Source: JADKFD01 sp964561825 (GTDB lineage Bacteria; Pseudomonadota; Gammaproteobacteria; Xanthomonadales; SZUA-5). From it: DNA of 6,830 nt. The stretch lies in contig CAZLSB010000223.1 of assembly GCA_964561825.1 (NCBI GenBank), positions 1 to 6,830 on the forward strand. The letters run 5' to 3'. Shown one piece after another: positions 6,817 through 6,830 of this stretch. The translations under genes were made by a program, and so were the position numbers. Each line of letters starts with the position of its first letter. The stretch's first letter is position 1. The notes under the pieces are model-generated. The model worked only from the letters and a program-made list of their open reading frames with translations. It made no database searches and was not told where the DNA came from.

Positions 6817-6830
6817 GTTGTTGGTTGTTG
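6817..6830. repeat. Tandem heptamer GTTGTTG x2 at the window edge
   Basis: Two perfect GTTGTTG copies lie end to end and reach the last base of the window, about 50 bases upstream of the SNF2 start. They may continue beyond the window. On the minus strand they give a CAACAAC-rich, unstructured leader. No clear promoter can be assigned in the 64 bases upstream of the gene. Confidence 0.4.

Overview
The window is a GC-rich stretch of bacterial chromosome. It most resembles the Lysobacterales (Xanthomonadales) of the Gammaproteobacteria, perhaps the Rhodanobacteraceae. That placement rests on protein style recalled from memory: a secreted DUF11-repeat protein ending in IFRDGFE, a signal-peptide protein with an Lcl_C (DUF1566) domain, and a GTAG-headed REP palindrome. 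It is an inference, not a search result.

Layout. The first 442 bases hold the C-terminal end of a DUF11-type surface or secreted protein on the plus strand. Its reading frame is interrupted near the window edge. A second plus-strand gene (535-1431) encodes an exported protein with a coiled coil and an Lcl_C domain. It converges on a minus-strand block, with two small inverted repeats in the gap. The minus-strand block, read from right to left, is a 1070-residue SWIM-domain SNF2-family ATPase (6766-3554), an intergenic region carrying a REPIN-like double palindrome (3409-3485), an unrecognised 180-residue protein (3267-2725), a 260-base intergenic region with a strong hairpin (2535-2560), and a divergent DegV-family lipid-binding protein (2464-1517).

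Functionally there are two groups. The plus-strand genes encode exported envelope proteins. The minus-strand genes encode cytoplasmic proteins: a DNA-translocating ATPase, an unknown, and a predicted fatty-acid carrier. The spacers between the minus-strand genes are 260-290 bases, so a tight operon is not supported, and nothing shows that the three act together. No RNA genes, CRISPR arrays, insertion sequences or complete defence system were seen. The most distinctive non-coding object is the REPIN; its mobilising RAYT transposase would have to lie elsewhere in the genome.
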